Assembly (NCBI GenBank): GCA_964006375.1
Contig: OZ023267.1
Span: 88,698,906 to 88,762,905 of the forward strand
Source: Tillus elongatus
Taxonomy: Eukaryota; Arthropoda; Insecta; Coleoptera; Cleridae
DNA length: 64,000 nucleotides
Direction: 5' to 3'
Made by a program: the position numbers and the translations under genes
Notes under the pieces: model-generated
What the model was told of the DNA's origin: nothing
The model's input: the letters and a program-made list of their open reading frames with translations, nothing else
Database searches by the model: none
Shown here: positions 50,379-58,375 of the stretch, one piece after another
Layout: each line of letters opens with the position of its first letter
How positions within the stretch are numbered: position 1 is the first letter of the stretch

Positions 50379-51389
50379 GTATTTGAAGAATACCATCTGT
50401 CTGATTGTTTATTAAGGTTATGTATGTATGTGTTTATTAAGGTTAGTTGTTCGTATACAGACTGATTACCAAGCCATTTTGATTGTTTATTGTACTTACA
50501 TACAACAAGAGACGTCAGCCTTCTTTCACAGCTTAATACACACACTACTGAACAGGTGTCTTCTGTGTTGAGGATACAGACAGACAACTGATTGCCATTG
50601 TTAAAGCTTGTATATGTTGTTTGAAAGGATATAACACACGTCATGACAGTTCAAAGTCTTTGCTTAAACTGACAGATGCATGTGTATTTGAAAGAAAAGC
50701 ATTCGCCTGAACTTAGATTTGAACCCACGAACCTCGAATCGGCCATAGACAGCTTTCTCAGATATACACTGTCCCTAAACCAATAGCTCCACAGACACAC
50801 ACGTTAAAAGTTTGTTCGCTGTTGTATATATAAAACAAAGCCAGTTGTTGTTGACATATGAGGTTAGGTGTTTGTATACATGTTGATTACCAATCATCTG
50901 ATTGTTTAGTAAGGTTATGTTTGTATTTGTTATTTGAATGCAAACAGACATAATAAGAAGAGTGTACTTACATACAGCAAGAGACGTCATCCTTGTTTCA
51001 CGACTTAACACATACTGAACAAGTGTCTCTTGTATTGAGGAAACAAACTGATGTAAGAGAGAGAGGCCTTACAAAGGATAAACAACGTTTTACAGTTGTT
51101 AACCTTGATCCTGTTTGAGCTTGTCTGTGTATCTGTTTAATATACACAAGAGAGAGGCCCTCTTAAAGGTAAACAACCTGTCAGTTGATGACCTTGTGTT
51201 ATATCTGTTCAATAACCCCTACATTATTCGTGTTTGAGCTTGTCTAGAATACAGTCGTTAGAAGTATGACATCATCCATGTATTTTAGCAGATGTACCAC
51301 AAGATAAGTTTGTTCAGGATATTATTGCTTTAAGACATACTTTTTAATTGTATTACAAAATAAAAACACATTAATTTTAACAAAGACTT
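50379..51389. other. element 2 left arm, no supported gene
   Basis: Contains inverted matches to the right arm (TTTATTAAGGTTATG phrases at 50407-50450, a GTCATGACAGTT block at 50640, tRNA-like sequence at 50701-50796). Minus-strand frames 50363-50644 and 50775-51011 show no known motif. At 51288-51347 lies the C-terminal end of the small plus-strand ORF seen in element 1. Confidence 0.5.
50701..50796 (-). ncRNA. tRNA-like sequence, left arm of element 2
   Basis: Minus strand: GGAGCTATTGGTTTAGGG as a weak box A and GTGGGTTCAAATCTAAG as a good box B about 62 bases on, leaving room for a long variable arm. The 3' part is shared with the plus-strand stretch at 57785-57884, so the element has tRNA-like sequence in both arms, pointing inward from left and right. 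The stems are imperfect. Confidence 0.4.
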
Positions 51390-51512
51390 TTATTTGATTC
51401 TAAGTACAAGTATGTAAACTCTTTGTTGGAATACATTTATAGAATTATTAACATTAGATGGTTCAGTGTTGCGTTGGTGCTGTTGTTGTTGTTGTCGTCG
51501 GTGTCTCTTCAT
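51390..51512 (-). CDS. small basic, Gln-rich ORF (40 residues)
   Basis: Starts MKRHRRQQQQQHQRNTEPSN 13 bp after the DUF8207-like stop and ends within the AT-rich 3' region. The first 30 or so residues match 35962-35807 of element 1; the C-terminus is shorter and different. It could be translated by reinitiation from the upstream gene. No family is recognised. Confidence 0.38.
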   Translation of the reverse strand: MKRHRRQQQQQHQRNTEPSNVNNSINVFQQRVYILVLRIK

Positions 51513-51525
51513 GGCTGTGGGCTTA

Positions 51526-52692
51526 CTAGGTGATAACACTAGCTTCTTTTAGTTCTTCCAAGATTGACTGAATTTCGTTGTTATGAGCAGTATTACCTGC
51601 AACTTGGGAAGCCACTAAAAGTCTAAGTCTGTCAACCAACTCGTTTATGTCATTCCAATACACATAGGCTATTTGTTTGTTATTTTGTATCATATAGTTG
51701 TTGGTGCTGATGTTGTTTGGGCTCATGCCGTTGCTATCGCTGCTCTTATCACTCTGAGTTTTAAGTTCAGTCTTTTGTTTTTTGTTAAGATATCTGTCGT
51801 TGCTGTCGTCATCGTCTTCCTCGTAGGTGTAACCAAAACCTTGAGGTGTTGAGGATCTACGACCTCGTGGATTTATCACTGGTTTTATTAGAGTCAGATA
51901 CTTTTCAGAGGAACAACCCTTGGTTCGTGCGTTAGGATCATAGTTCATTTTATGAACACTAGTTGCTTCTAGAATATCTCTATAGTGTTGAAGATCATCA
52001 TAGGTATACCCTCTAGGTGTTTTCATAAATATCAATTCTAGCAAACCTTGTGTTTGCGGGTATCTCCTTTGGCCCAGTTGAATCTCAGCATCAGTAAAGT
52101 CCAAGTGTTTGTTGCCAAGACTCCAGCTACCAGTATCTTTAGCGTAGCGAGCACCATACGTTTGATCAATAGTAGCAAGCCTCGGTGGTTCAGTAAAATA
52201 CTTGTCTACATAATATCGAACTCGGTCAGGATATTGCTCCAAAAATTCTTGATATGCAGGGTTGGTTGTGACAGTTTGTAGGTCTGCCTCAAGCTCTTCA
52301 AATGTTGGGATGTCCTCATCGGAACTTGTCGCCTCAGCCTCTTCCCTTGGTTCAGCTTCAAAAACTTCATGGTCTTTAAGGAACTGTACTTGGGGTTTCG
52401 TTTCTGGTATATCGACTTCGTCTTTGATTTGTTCAACCTTTGGTGGTTGCGATGGCTGTTGCTGCTGCAGTGCTGCTGTGTTTTTAGATATTTCACTTAA
52501 GGGCTCAACAAGTGGTTTATATAAACGTTGCAGAGCATCATCATTCTCAGCTCTGTTAAGTTTAAGCATTAAATGTTTTTTTCGAATATTGTCAGCAAGT
52601 TGTAAAATCCTTTTCTTAACTTTTTGCTCTTCCTTACCCAACACTTCCATTGTGCTACAACTGTTTTTGGTGTTACCAGTCGGTCTAATCAT
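51526..52692 (-). CDS. DUF8207-like protein, intact
   Basis: 388 residues from MIRPTG at 52692; the second Met, MEVLGKEEQK at 52650, matches the start in element 1 and may be the true one. The N-terminal 60 residues are basic and heptad-like (VKKRILQLADNIRKKHLMLK), followed by an acidic Pro/Gln linker. The core has TYGARYAKDTGSWSLGNKHL, RRYPQTQGLLELIFMKTPRG, YTYDDLQHYRDILEATSVHK and MNYDP. This resembles the DUF8207 domain often found beside double jelly-roll genes in insect genomes (from memory; not checked). The C-terminal third is acidic and then Asn/Ser-rich. The function is unknown. The gene is leftward, downstream of the ATPase and the CAGCTG minisatellite. Confidence 0.72.
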   Translation of the reverse strand: MIRPTGNTKNSCSTMEVLGKEEQKVKKRILQLADNIRKKHLMLKLNRAENDDALQRLYKPLVEPLSEISKNTAALQQQQPSQPPKVEQIKDEVDIPETKPQVQFLKDHEVFEAEPREEAEATSSDEDIPTFEELEADLQTVTTNPAYQEFLEQYPDRVRYYVDKYFTEPPRLATIDQTYGARYAKDTGSWSLGNKHLDFTDAEIQLGQRRYPQTQGLLELIFMKTPRGYTYDDLQHYRDILEATSVHKMNYDPNARTKGCSSEKYLTLIKPVINPRGRRSSTPQGFGYTYEEDDDDSNDRYLNKKQKTELKTQSDKSSDSNGMSPNNISTNNYMIQNNKQIAYVYWNDINELVDRLRLLVASQVAGNTAHNNEIQSILEELKEASVIT

Positions 52693-52769
52693 TTGTTTGA
52701 GCGATACAGGTTGTGTGGTGGTTTAACATATACTGACTGTCACGGTACATGCCTTCTTATTTATCACGA

Positions 52770-53375
52770 TGTCCGGCTGTCTTGTTAGACAGCTGTGTTA
52801 GACAGCTGTGTTAGACAGCTGTCTTAGACAGCTGTCTTAGACAGCTGTGTTAGACAGCTGTGTTAGACAGCTGTCTTAGACAGCTGTGTTAGACAGCTGT
52901 GTTAGACAGCTGTGTTAGACAGCTGTGTTAGACAGCTGTCTTAGACAGCTGTCTTAGACAGCTGTCTTAGACAGCTGTGTTAGACAGCTGTGTTAGACAG
53001 CTGTGTTAGACAGCTGTGTTAGACAGCTGTGTTAGACAGCTGTCTTAGACAGCTGTGTTAGACAGCTGTGTTAGACAGCTGTCTTAGACAGCTGTGTTAG
53101 ACAGCTGTGTTAGACAGCTGTCTTAGACAGCTGTCTTAGACAGCTGTCTTAGACAGCTGTCTTAGACAGCTGTCTTAGACAGCTGTGTTAGACAGCTGTC
53201 TTAGACAGCTGTCTAACACAGCTGTCTAACACAGCTGTCTTAGACAGCTGTGTTAGACAGCTGTCTTAGACAGCTGTGTTAGACAGCTGTGTTAGACAGC
53301 TGTGTTAGACAGCTGTGTTAGACACCTGTGTTAGACACCTGTATGACAGCTGTGTTAGACAGCTGTCTGTCCTGT
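52770..53375. repeat. 13-bp minisatellite, (TTAGACAGCTGTS)n
   Basis: About 45 units of 13 bp with two main variants (GTGTTAG and GTCTTAG joins) and a short inverted patch near 53213-53240. Every unit carries CAGCTG, most the palindrome GACAGCTGTC, the same word that builds the inverted repeat of this element. It lies between the DUF8207-like and ATPase genes. Confidence 0.97.
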
Positions 53376-53384
53376 CTACCATTG

Positions 53385-54080
53385 TTAGAATAATATATAT
53401 CTATCGAATCCTTTTCTATATCGACCTTTGTGTACATCGTTTTCCTTCACAATCACCAACACACCATACTTATTATCTTTCCAGCATTGGTGGCAGATAG
53501 TTTTAAATTGTTTAAAGTCCATATCGGTGGTTACATGATCGTCGTACACATGTTTTAAATTGGTTTCATCTTGCTTGAATAACACAATAACATTGGTGTT
53601 GTCACGTACCAGATGCTTGGGTATTCGTGTATATGTTTGACAGAGATAGAATGAATCAATATTCTTATGTCTGCCCATACTGAAGTATGCTCTTATTTTA
53701 TCTTGTTTGTCACAAGCTACATCATCAAATATAAACACAGAGTTGTCCTTGGCATCTGCCGGATCTAATATTTCATCGTTTTCTCTATAAGGATAGTAAC
53801 CAACACCTTTTGTTGCATTCATCACCTCCTTTAACATCTTGTATTTCGGTTGATACAGAGACTTTGAATACACATACACGTTATCAAATTTTAAACCGTT
53901 TGCTTCAAACAATAAACTCAGCATGACATTAGTTTTACCACAACCACTCGGACCACATATGATACAGCGAACGGTGTTTGGAAAGAGAGGACCATGCCTC
54001 AGTTGTTGTTGAGCTGTGTCCGTAACAACATCGTCTATATTTGTAATGGGTAAGGCAGAAGCGTGTTTGCTGGTACGCAT
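53385..54080 (-). CDS. packaging ATPase (A32/FtsK-HerA type)
   Basis: 231 residues starting MRTSKHASALPITNIDD. The Walker A motif GPSGCGKT lies near residue 45 and Walker B VFIFDDVAC near 125, followed by SMGRHKNIDSFYLCQTYTRI with a sensor-like Gln, and a C-terminal part ending KGRYRKGFDRYILF. This is the size and order of the genome-packaging ATPases of Polintons and related double jelly-roll viruses, which drive DNA into the procapsid. The frame is complete, unlike the element 1 copy. It is transcribed leftward from the divergent promoter shared with the pX-like gene. Confidence 0.9.
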   Translation of the reverse strand: MRTSKHASALPITNIDDVVTDTAQQQLRHGPLFPNTVRCIICGPSGCGKTNVMLSLLFEANGLKFDNVYVYSKSLYQPKYKMLKEVMNATKGVGYYPYRENDEILDPADAKDNSVFIFDDVACDKQDKIRAYFSMGRHKNIDSFYLCQTYTRIPKHLVRDNTNVIVLFKQDETNLKHVYDDHVTTDMDFKQFKTICHQCWKDNKYGVLVIVKENDVHKGRYRKGFDRYILF

Positions 54081-54243
54081 CTTAACTTAAACTAAACTAT
54101 ATTTTTTGGGTGTGTATATATATATATATATGAATGCAAGTGAGACACCCAGTCAGTATGCATGTTGGTGTCACAGAGTGAGGGTTGTTATTAACAAAGA
54201 CAGATACAGGTTTTGCTGAAACGTTGCTAGCGTTACAAACACC
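54081..54243. promoter_or_regulatory. divergent promoter region, ATPase / pX-like genes
   Basis: 163 bp between divergent start codons with a TATATATATATA stretch near 54115-54131. The GTTGGTGTCACAGAGTGAGG block near 54163-54183 is nearly identical to element 1, which suggests selection on it or a shared 5' leader. Confidence 0.5.
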
Positions 54244-54753
54244 ATGAAAGTTAACAGAAAACTTGATGAGGGGTTTTATGTAATCAACTCGAAGCCAAAG
54301 AAGAAGGTCCCCTTTAAAAACATACTAAGTCTGATTGAGGAAGTTATAAAAGATAGAAACCTTATTCCAACAGCGAACGCCGTGTTTGATATAGCTCATA
54401 CAATCGTTAGAAACATTGGTGGACGTAAGAATGTGCAGAAACCTCGAGTTATTCCAATACCTAAAAGTGGAGGCTTCCTTCCGTTGTTGCCTCTTATATT
54501 TGGTGGGCTGTCAGCACTAGGAGCTCTGGGTGGCGGTGCTGCAGGTATTGCCAAAGCCGTGAACGATGCCAAGTCTGCGAAACAGAAACTAGAGGAGGAA
54601 GAACGACACAACAAAACAATGGAAGCCATCGCGATGGGTAGGAGAGGGAGTGGCTTGAAATTTAAGCCAAAATGCAAGAGACTGGGCAAAGGCATGTATC
54701 TCAAGAAACAGCGCTACGGTTATGGGTTGTATCTGCAAAAACCAATGCAATAA
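54244..54753 (+). CDS. pX-like small virion protein
   Basis: 169 residues: basic start MKVNRKLDEGFYVINSKPKK, an amphipathic stretch, then GGFLPLLPLIFGGLSALGAL and GGGAAGIAKAVND, a hydrophobic glycine/alanine-rich segment that could be membrane-active, a charged helix (KQKLEEEERHNKTMEAI) and a very basic C-terminus (KFKPKCKRLGKGMYLKKQRY). It sits where adenovirus-like and Polinton genomes keep minor core proteins. The name is by analogy only. The last two codons and the stop/AATAAA come from the end of the deleted protease gene, so the C-terminus was changed by that deletion. Confidence 0.65.
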   Translation: MKVNRKLDEGFYVINSKPKKKVPFKNILSLIEEVIKDRNLIPTANAVFDIAHTIVRNIGGRKNVQKPRVIPIPKSGGFLPLLPLIFGGLSALGALGGGAAGIAKAVNDAKSAKQKLEEEERHNKTMEAIAMGRRGSGLKFKPKCKRLGKGMYLKKQRYGYGLYLQKPMQ

Positions 54754-54785
54754 AAGACTGAAACAGTAGCCTGTGTGTATCAGTC

Positions 54786-55496
54786 ATGGCGCACACCTTT
54801 GTGTTGAAAGACCGCAGCTCCCATCTGTCGTCAGACTACCATCCACCAATTGTTTTGGATGGTAATTATGCTGTTGCCTTGATAGGCTTTCACACCTACA
54901 ACAACATACCCAACATCTATGAAGGTAAAAACAAATTTCATGTAAAAGAAGGAACCGGTTGGCGAACCATCACGATACCCACCGGTGCTTATGAAATAAC
55001 ACACTTGGAAGAGTTACTTCAAAATGAACTTGTTGGTGCTACAGCAACACACGAACAAAAGCAACAGGCTCTGATTCTGAGACCTAATCCGAACACCATC
55101 AAATGCAGACTAAAGTGTTATACAAATGTCAGTTTTGAATTTGATGGTTCGATTGGGCGAATGTTGGGCTTTTCAAAACAAGTTCTTCAGCCGGACACCT
55201 TTTATGAATCTGATTTACCTGTTGATATAGTGGATGTTAGACAGATTCGCATCGAAACCAATATCGTGTCTGGTTCCTATTATAACGGACAACCCTCACA
55301 TACGCTGTATGAGTTTGCTCCGATGGTTGATCCTGGCTACGCAATCGACATAGAACCTAAAAATTTAATTTACTTGCCGGTGAACAAGCAAGAGATTTCC
55401 AATATAAGCATCGACATCGTCGACCAAGATTCAGTTCCTGTCAACTTTCAAGGTGAAGAGGTGTCTGTTCGCTTGAAACTTATAAAAGTTGCTTAG
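54786..55496 (+). CDS. penton-like minor capsid protein
   Basis: 236 residues, the same length as in element 1 and similar throughout. It is a beta-rich single jelly-roll-like sequence: GNYAVALIGFHTYNN, ITIPTGAYEITHLEELLQNE, FDGSIGRMLGF, NIVSGSYYNGQPSHTLYEFA and KNLIYLPVNKQEISNISIDI. Such proteins occupy the five-fold vertices of Polinton-type capsids next to the major capsid protein. It starts 32 bp after the pX-like stop. Open in both elements, it looks the best preserved gene of the set. Confidence 0.85.
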   Translation: MAHTFVLKDRSSHLSSDYHPPIVLDGNYAVALIGFHTYNNIPNIYEGKNKFHVKEGTGWRTITIPTGAYEITHLEELLQNELVGATATHEQKQQALILRPNPNTIKCRLKCYTNVSFEFDGSIGRMLGFSKQVLQPDTFYESDLPVDIVDVRQIRIETNIVSGSYYNGQPSHTLYEFAPMVDPGYAIDIEPKNLIYLPVNKQEISNISIDIVDQDSVPVNFQGEEVSVRLKLIKVA

Positions 55497-55497
55497 T

Positions 55498-55659
55498 ATG
55501 TTGGTCTTCAAGGATATAAAAGCAAGTGCATCTACCACATCAAATTCAGTTGAGTCAGACACGTCAAAGGGTACGCTTCGTCCCGATAATATTGAGTTCC
55601 TGCAAAGCCTGGGTTATCATGTCGTCAAAACTAGAAATATTCAAAGAACCCGTGTTTGA
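55498..55659 (+). CDS. 53-residue conserved ORF overlapping the capsid gene start
   Basis: Reads MLVFKDIKASASTTSNSVES, then RPDNIEFLQSLGYHVVKTR, stopping at 55659, 41 bases into the capsid gene. Its ATG follows the penton stop by one base (TTAGTATG context), which suggests coupled translation. Same length and position as 39506-39667. No known family. Confidence 0.52.
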   Translation: MLVFKDIKASASTTSNSVESDTSKGTLRPDNIEFLQSLGYHVVKTRNIQRTRV

Positions 55660-56824
55660 TGATGGCATCGATCGAGAAGAGCTGCGCTCTTACTATTCAC
55701 CAACTAAATCGTTTGGTAACAGCGATGAAATTGAAATAGCCATCAACCAACAAGATGCGTTCGTATGTCTGGCCGAGTCAGCTCTAATAATCGAAGGTGC
55801 TCTGGAACCTGTAGCAGTCCAAAATGCCACTGGTGCTTGTTATCTGTCAAATAATGGAGGAGCAGCTCTGTTTGAATCAATGACCTATGAGTTAAATAAC
55901 AAGGAAGTGGAACGAGTGCGAGACCCATACACCACAACCATCATCAAAAGTCTGCTATCGTTCAGTAAGAATGAAGCCCAATCTCTTAGCAACGCCGGTC
56001 TGAATGTGTCGTCGGAGCACATCACCTTAAATGATAACAAGTTTCACATGCTCATACCTGTCTGGTTCCTCTTCAGTTTCTTTCATCATTTCAAAGGAGT
56101 TCTCTGTGGCAAACATACTTTCCGCTTTACAAGAAGTCGAAACGATTCCAATGGCTATTACAGCACAGGTACGGCACGAGCAAAAATTACCGTAACCAAT
56201 ATGTTTTTAAAGGTAAAACATGTCTTTCCCAATGATAAAATGAAATTGGAACTGATGGATAAAATAGCCAAAGACACCTCTATATTTCTCGCATACCGCA
56301 AATGGGACATATACGAGTTACCAGCACTCAGAGATATCAACAGAGATGTGTGGGCTGTTAAAACTGCAACCAACTTGGAAAGACCTCGATATGTGATTAT
56401 AGCATTTCAAACAGATCGTAAGGATAACGTGAAGAAGAGGTCAGACTATTTCGATAACATTGGTATGTTGGACCTCCGAGTGTTTCTAAATTCAGAATGC
56501 TACCCTTATGAATCTATGAATATGGATTTTGAGAAATCGAAATATGCAGAAGCCTATAACATGTATACAGATTTTCAAAAAAGCTTCTGTTATAAAAACA
56601 TGTCGGAGCCTATCTTGAATTATGACGAGTTTAAAGACAGAGCTCTATTTGTGATTGACTGTCAGCACCAGAACGAGTCAATCAAGTCTTCAACGGTGGA
56701 CATTAAGGTGGAGTTTATGAGTCACGCCAACTTCCCAAAAAATACTCGTGTTTATTGTCTGGTTATTCATGACAGTGTAATGGAATATAAACCTCTAACG
56801 GGCATCGTTAGAGCCATTATGTAA
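55619..56824 (+). CDS. double jelly-roll major capsid protein
   Basis: 401 residues from the ATG at 55619 (MSSKLEIFKEPVFDDG); an upstream in-frame ATG at 55526 overlaps the 53-codon ORF and is less likely. Family blocks in order: FESMTYELNNKEVERV, KSLLSFSKNEAQSLSNAGLN, KFHMLIPVWFLFSFF, RKWDIYELPALRDINRDVWA, ERPRYVIIAFQTDRKD, LRVFLNSECYPYESMNMDFE, YNMYTDFQKSF, LFVIDCQHQNES, VDIKVEFM and the end LTGIVRAIM. This is the main shell protein of Polinton/adintovirus-type particles (double jelly-roll-like domain). The frame is complete. A poly(A) signal lies at 56872. Confidence 0.95.
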   Translation: MSSKLEIFKEPVFDDGIDREELRSYYSPTKSFGNSDEIEIAINQQDAFVCLAESALIIEGALEPVAVQNATGACYLSNNGGAALFESMTYELNNKEVERVRDPYTTTIIKSLLSFSKNEAQSLSNAGLNVSSEHITLNDNKFHMLIPVWFLFSFFHHFKGVLCGKHTFRFTRSRNDSNGYYSTGTARAKITVTNMFLKVKHVFPNDKMKLELMDKIAKDTSIFLAYRKWDIYELPALRDINRDVWAVKTATNLERPRYVIIAFQTDRKDNVKKRSDYFDNIGMLDLRVFLNSECYPYESMNMDFEKSKYAEAYNMYTDFQKSFCYKNMSEPILNYDEFKDRALFVIDCQHQNESIKSSTVDIKVEFMSHANFPKNTRVYCLVIHDSVMEYKPLTGIVRAIM

Positions 56825-57784
56825 TAATTGTATGTCATTTATGTATCAATATGTACAACTTAATTAATCCTAATAAATTTTTATTGTATGTAAAACAGTT
56901 GTTTTATTTTTATTTTGTTGCATTTTTATTAACCCCTTTCTGTCTGTCAGTCTAAGCAACGACTTCGAGCTGTCATGACGTGTGTGTTAAACAGCTGTAC
57001 AAGCTCAAACAAGATTATCTAAGATACTTGTTGGGCAATCAATTGTCTGTCTTTTATTACACAGCTCTGTCAGTCTAAGTAAAGACTTCGAGCTGTCATG
57101 ACGTGTGTGTGTGTGTGTTAACAATCAACAACAGCGTCTATATGTTTTGTTTCAAGTGAATGTCATTAAACAACTGTGTTATTTCTATAACGGGGCCCCA
57201 TTCAAGACCTCAACATACGTTAGTGTGTACTAAGCCGTGAAACAAGTATGACGTCTCTTGCTGTATGTAAGTATACTATTATATTATTTATGTTTACATA
57301 CAAACAATACTTATCAAACAATCCTCGTATATCAAAGTTTAATTTAGTTGTTTTAAATCGAGTTTTGTTACTTGTGTGTTTTTGATCACTCCCTATATAA
57401 ATTTAGATTCATTCATTCAAAATACAAACACACTAACATAAACAAACACGCCGACAATAAAACCAAGTCCCCGAGTTTTATTGCGCTATTAAAATAAACT
57501 CATTAACATATCTAGATGTAAATACGTTTTTCTTATTGATATAGTTTACTTCAAACGTTTTTTGTTATTAAATGATATTAGATAGGTAAATTGGTACGTG
57601 TTTTAAATTTCTTTTTACTATAAATAAACAATTGTTTTTTAAATTACAGTTCCTATTATTCAATTGGAATGTAATAGAGATACACCCCCTGCCTACACAC
57701 ACAAACTCAGCAGCCTCATAAACTCGTTTTATGTAACAGGTTTTTGTTTTATATATACCCACTGATAACAAACTTTCATCGTAT

Positions 57785-57884
57785 GTCTGAATAGCATAAT
57801 CGGTTTAGCGACGTTTGCATATCTTAGTAAGTTGTATGGTTGGGGGTTCAAATCTAATTTCTGGCGAATGCTTTTCTTTCAAAA
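57785..57884 (+). ncRNA. tRNA-like sequence, right arm of element 2
   Basis: A good box A, TAGCATAATCGG, at 57792 and a good box B, GGGTTCAAATCTAA, near 57843, 51-52 bases apart as in real tRNA genes. Acceptor and T stems do not close cleanly. Its distance from the capsid stop (about 960 bp) is close to that of the tRNA-like stretch in element 1 (about 1010 bp). Confidence 0.45.
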
Positions 57885-57974
57885 ATCATATTTCAAATTA
57901 AATTCAAAATTTCAAATTACCCACTCAATATATCTTCCTCATATATGTATGTGTGTGTGACTAAACCGAATGAC

Positions 57975-58116
57975 TGTGTCCAACAGATGTCTCCCATCGA
58001 GCTAGAGAATATTCTCTACACTCTACAACTTTACAAATAGAATATTCTCTAGCTCGATGAGTCATATCTCTGGACACAACAGACAGAAATTTTCAAACAA
58101 ATTCAAATTTCCCGCC
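57975..58116 (+). promoter_or_regulatory. long hairpin plus E2F-like motif, element 2
   Basis: Perfect 21-bp stem (57995-58015, CATCGAGCTAGAGAATATTC; 58039-58059) with a 23-base loop, extended by an outer pair TGTGTCCA / TGGACACA (57975-57982, 58071-58078). 29 bases after the outer arm lies TTTCCCGCC (58108-58116) in AATTCAAATTTCCCGCCAAA, matching the E2F consensus. Confidence 0.55.
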
Positions 58117-58375
58117 AAAAACGAAATACCCTAACAAACTTCAATACACCTTAACAACAACAACACAATAAACAAACCAAACAGCTGTGTTTACGAACAT
58201 AACCTTAATAAACAAAATACATAACCTTAATAAACAAACAGATGCATGGTAATCAACACACATGACATAACCTTAATAAACAAATACAAACATAACCTTA
58301 ATAAACAAACAGATGACACGTGAGCGAACATAACCTTAATAAACAAATACATAACCTTAATAAACAATCAGACAA

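Larger units (their letters stand above)
56825..58375. other. element 2 right arm, no protein gene
   Basis: Holds the capsid poly(A) signal, two similar GACTTCGAGCTGTCATGACG blocks (near 56960 and 57087), a tRNA-like stretch, a hairpin with an E2F-like motif, and six copies of AACCTTAATAAACA between 58200 and 58375. Minus-strand frame 57568-57771 shows no motif. Confidence 0.55.

Noticed and set aside
52262..52726. Plus-strand frame opposite the DUF8207-like gene
   Set aside because: Shadow of the minus-strand gene; Ser/Cys-rich composition reflects the complementary Asp/Glu/Gln codons.
52770..53375. CRISPR-like array
   Set aside because: Units of 13 bp follow each other without unique spacers; this is a minisatellite. 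The same holds for the 70-bp and 80-bp arrays.
57975..58078. Rolling-circle (Helitron or CRESS virus) origin hairpin
   Set aside because: There is no nonanucleotide in the loop and no Rep gene; the element ends are Polinton-type.
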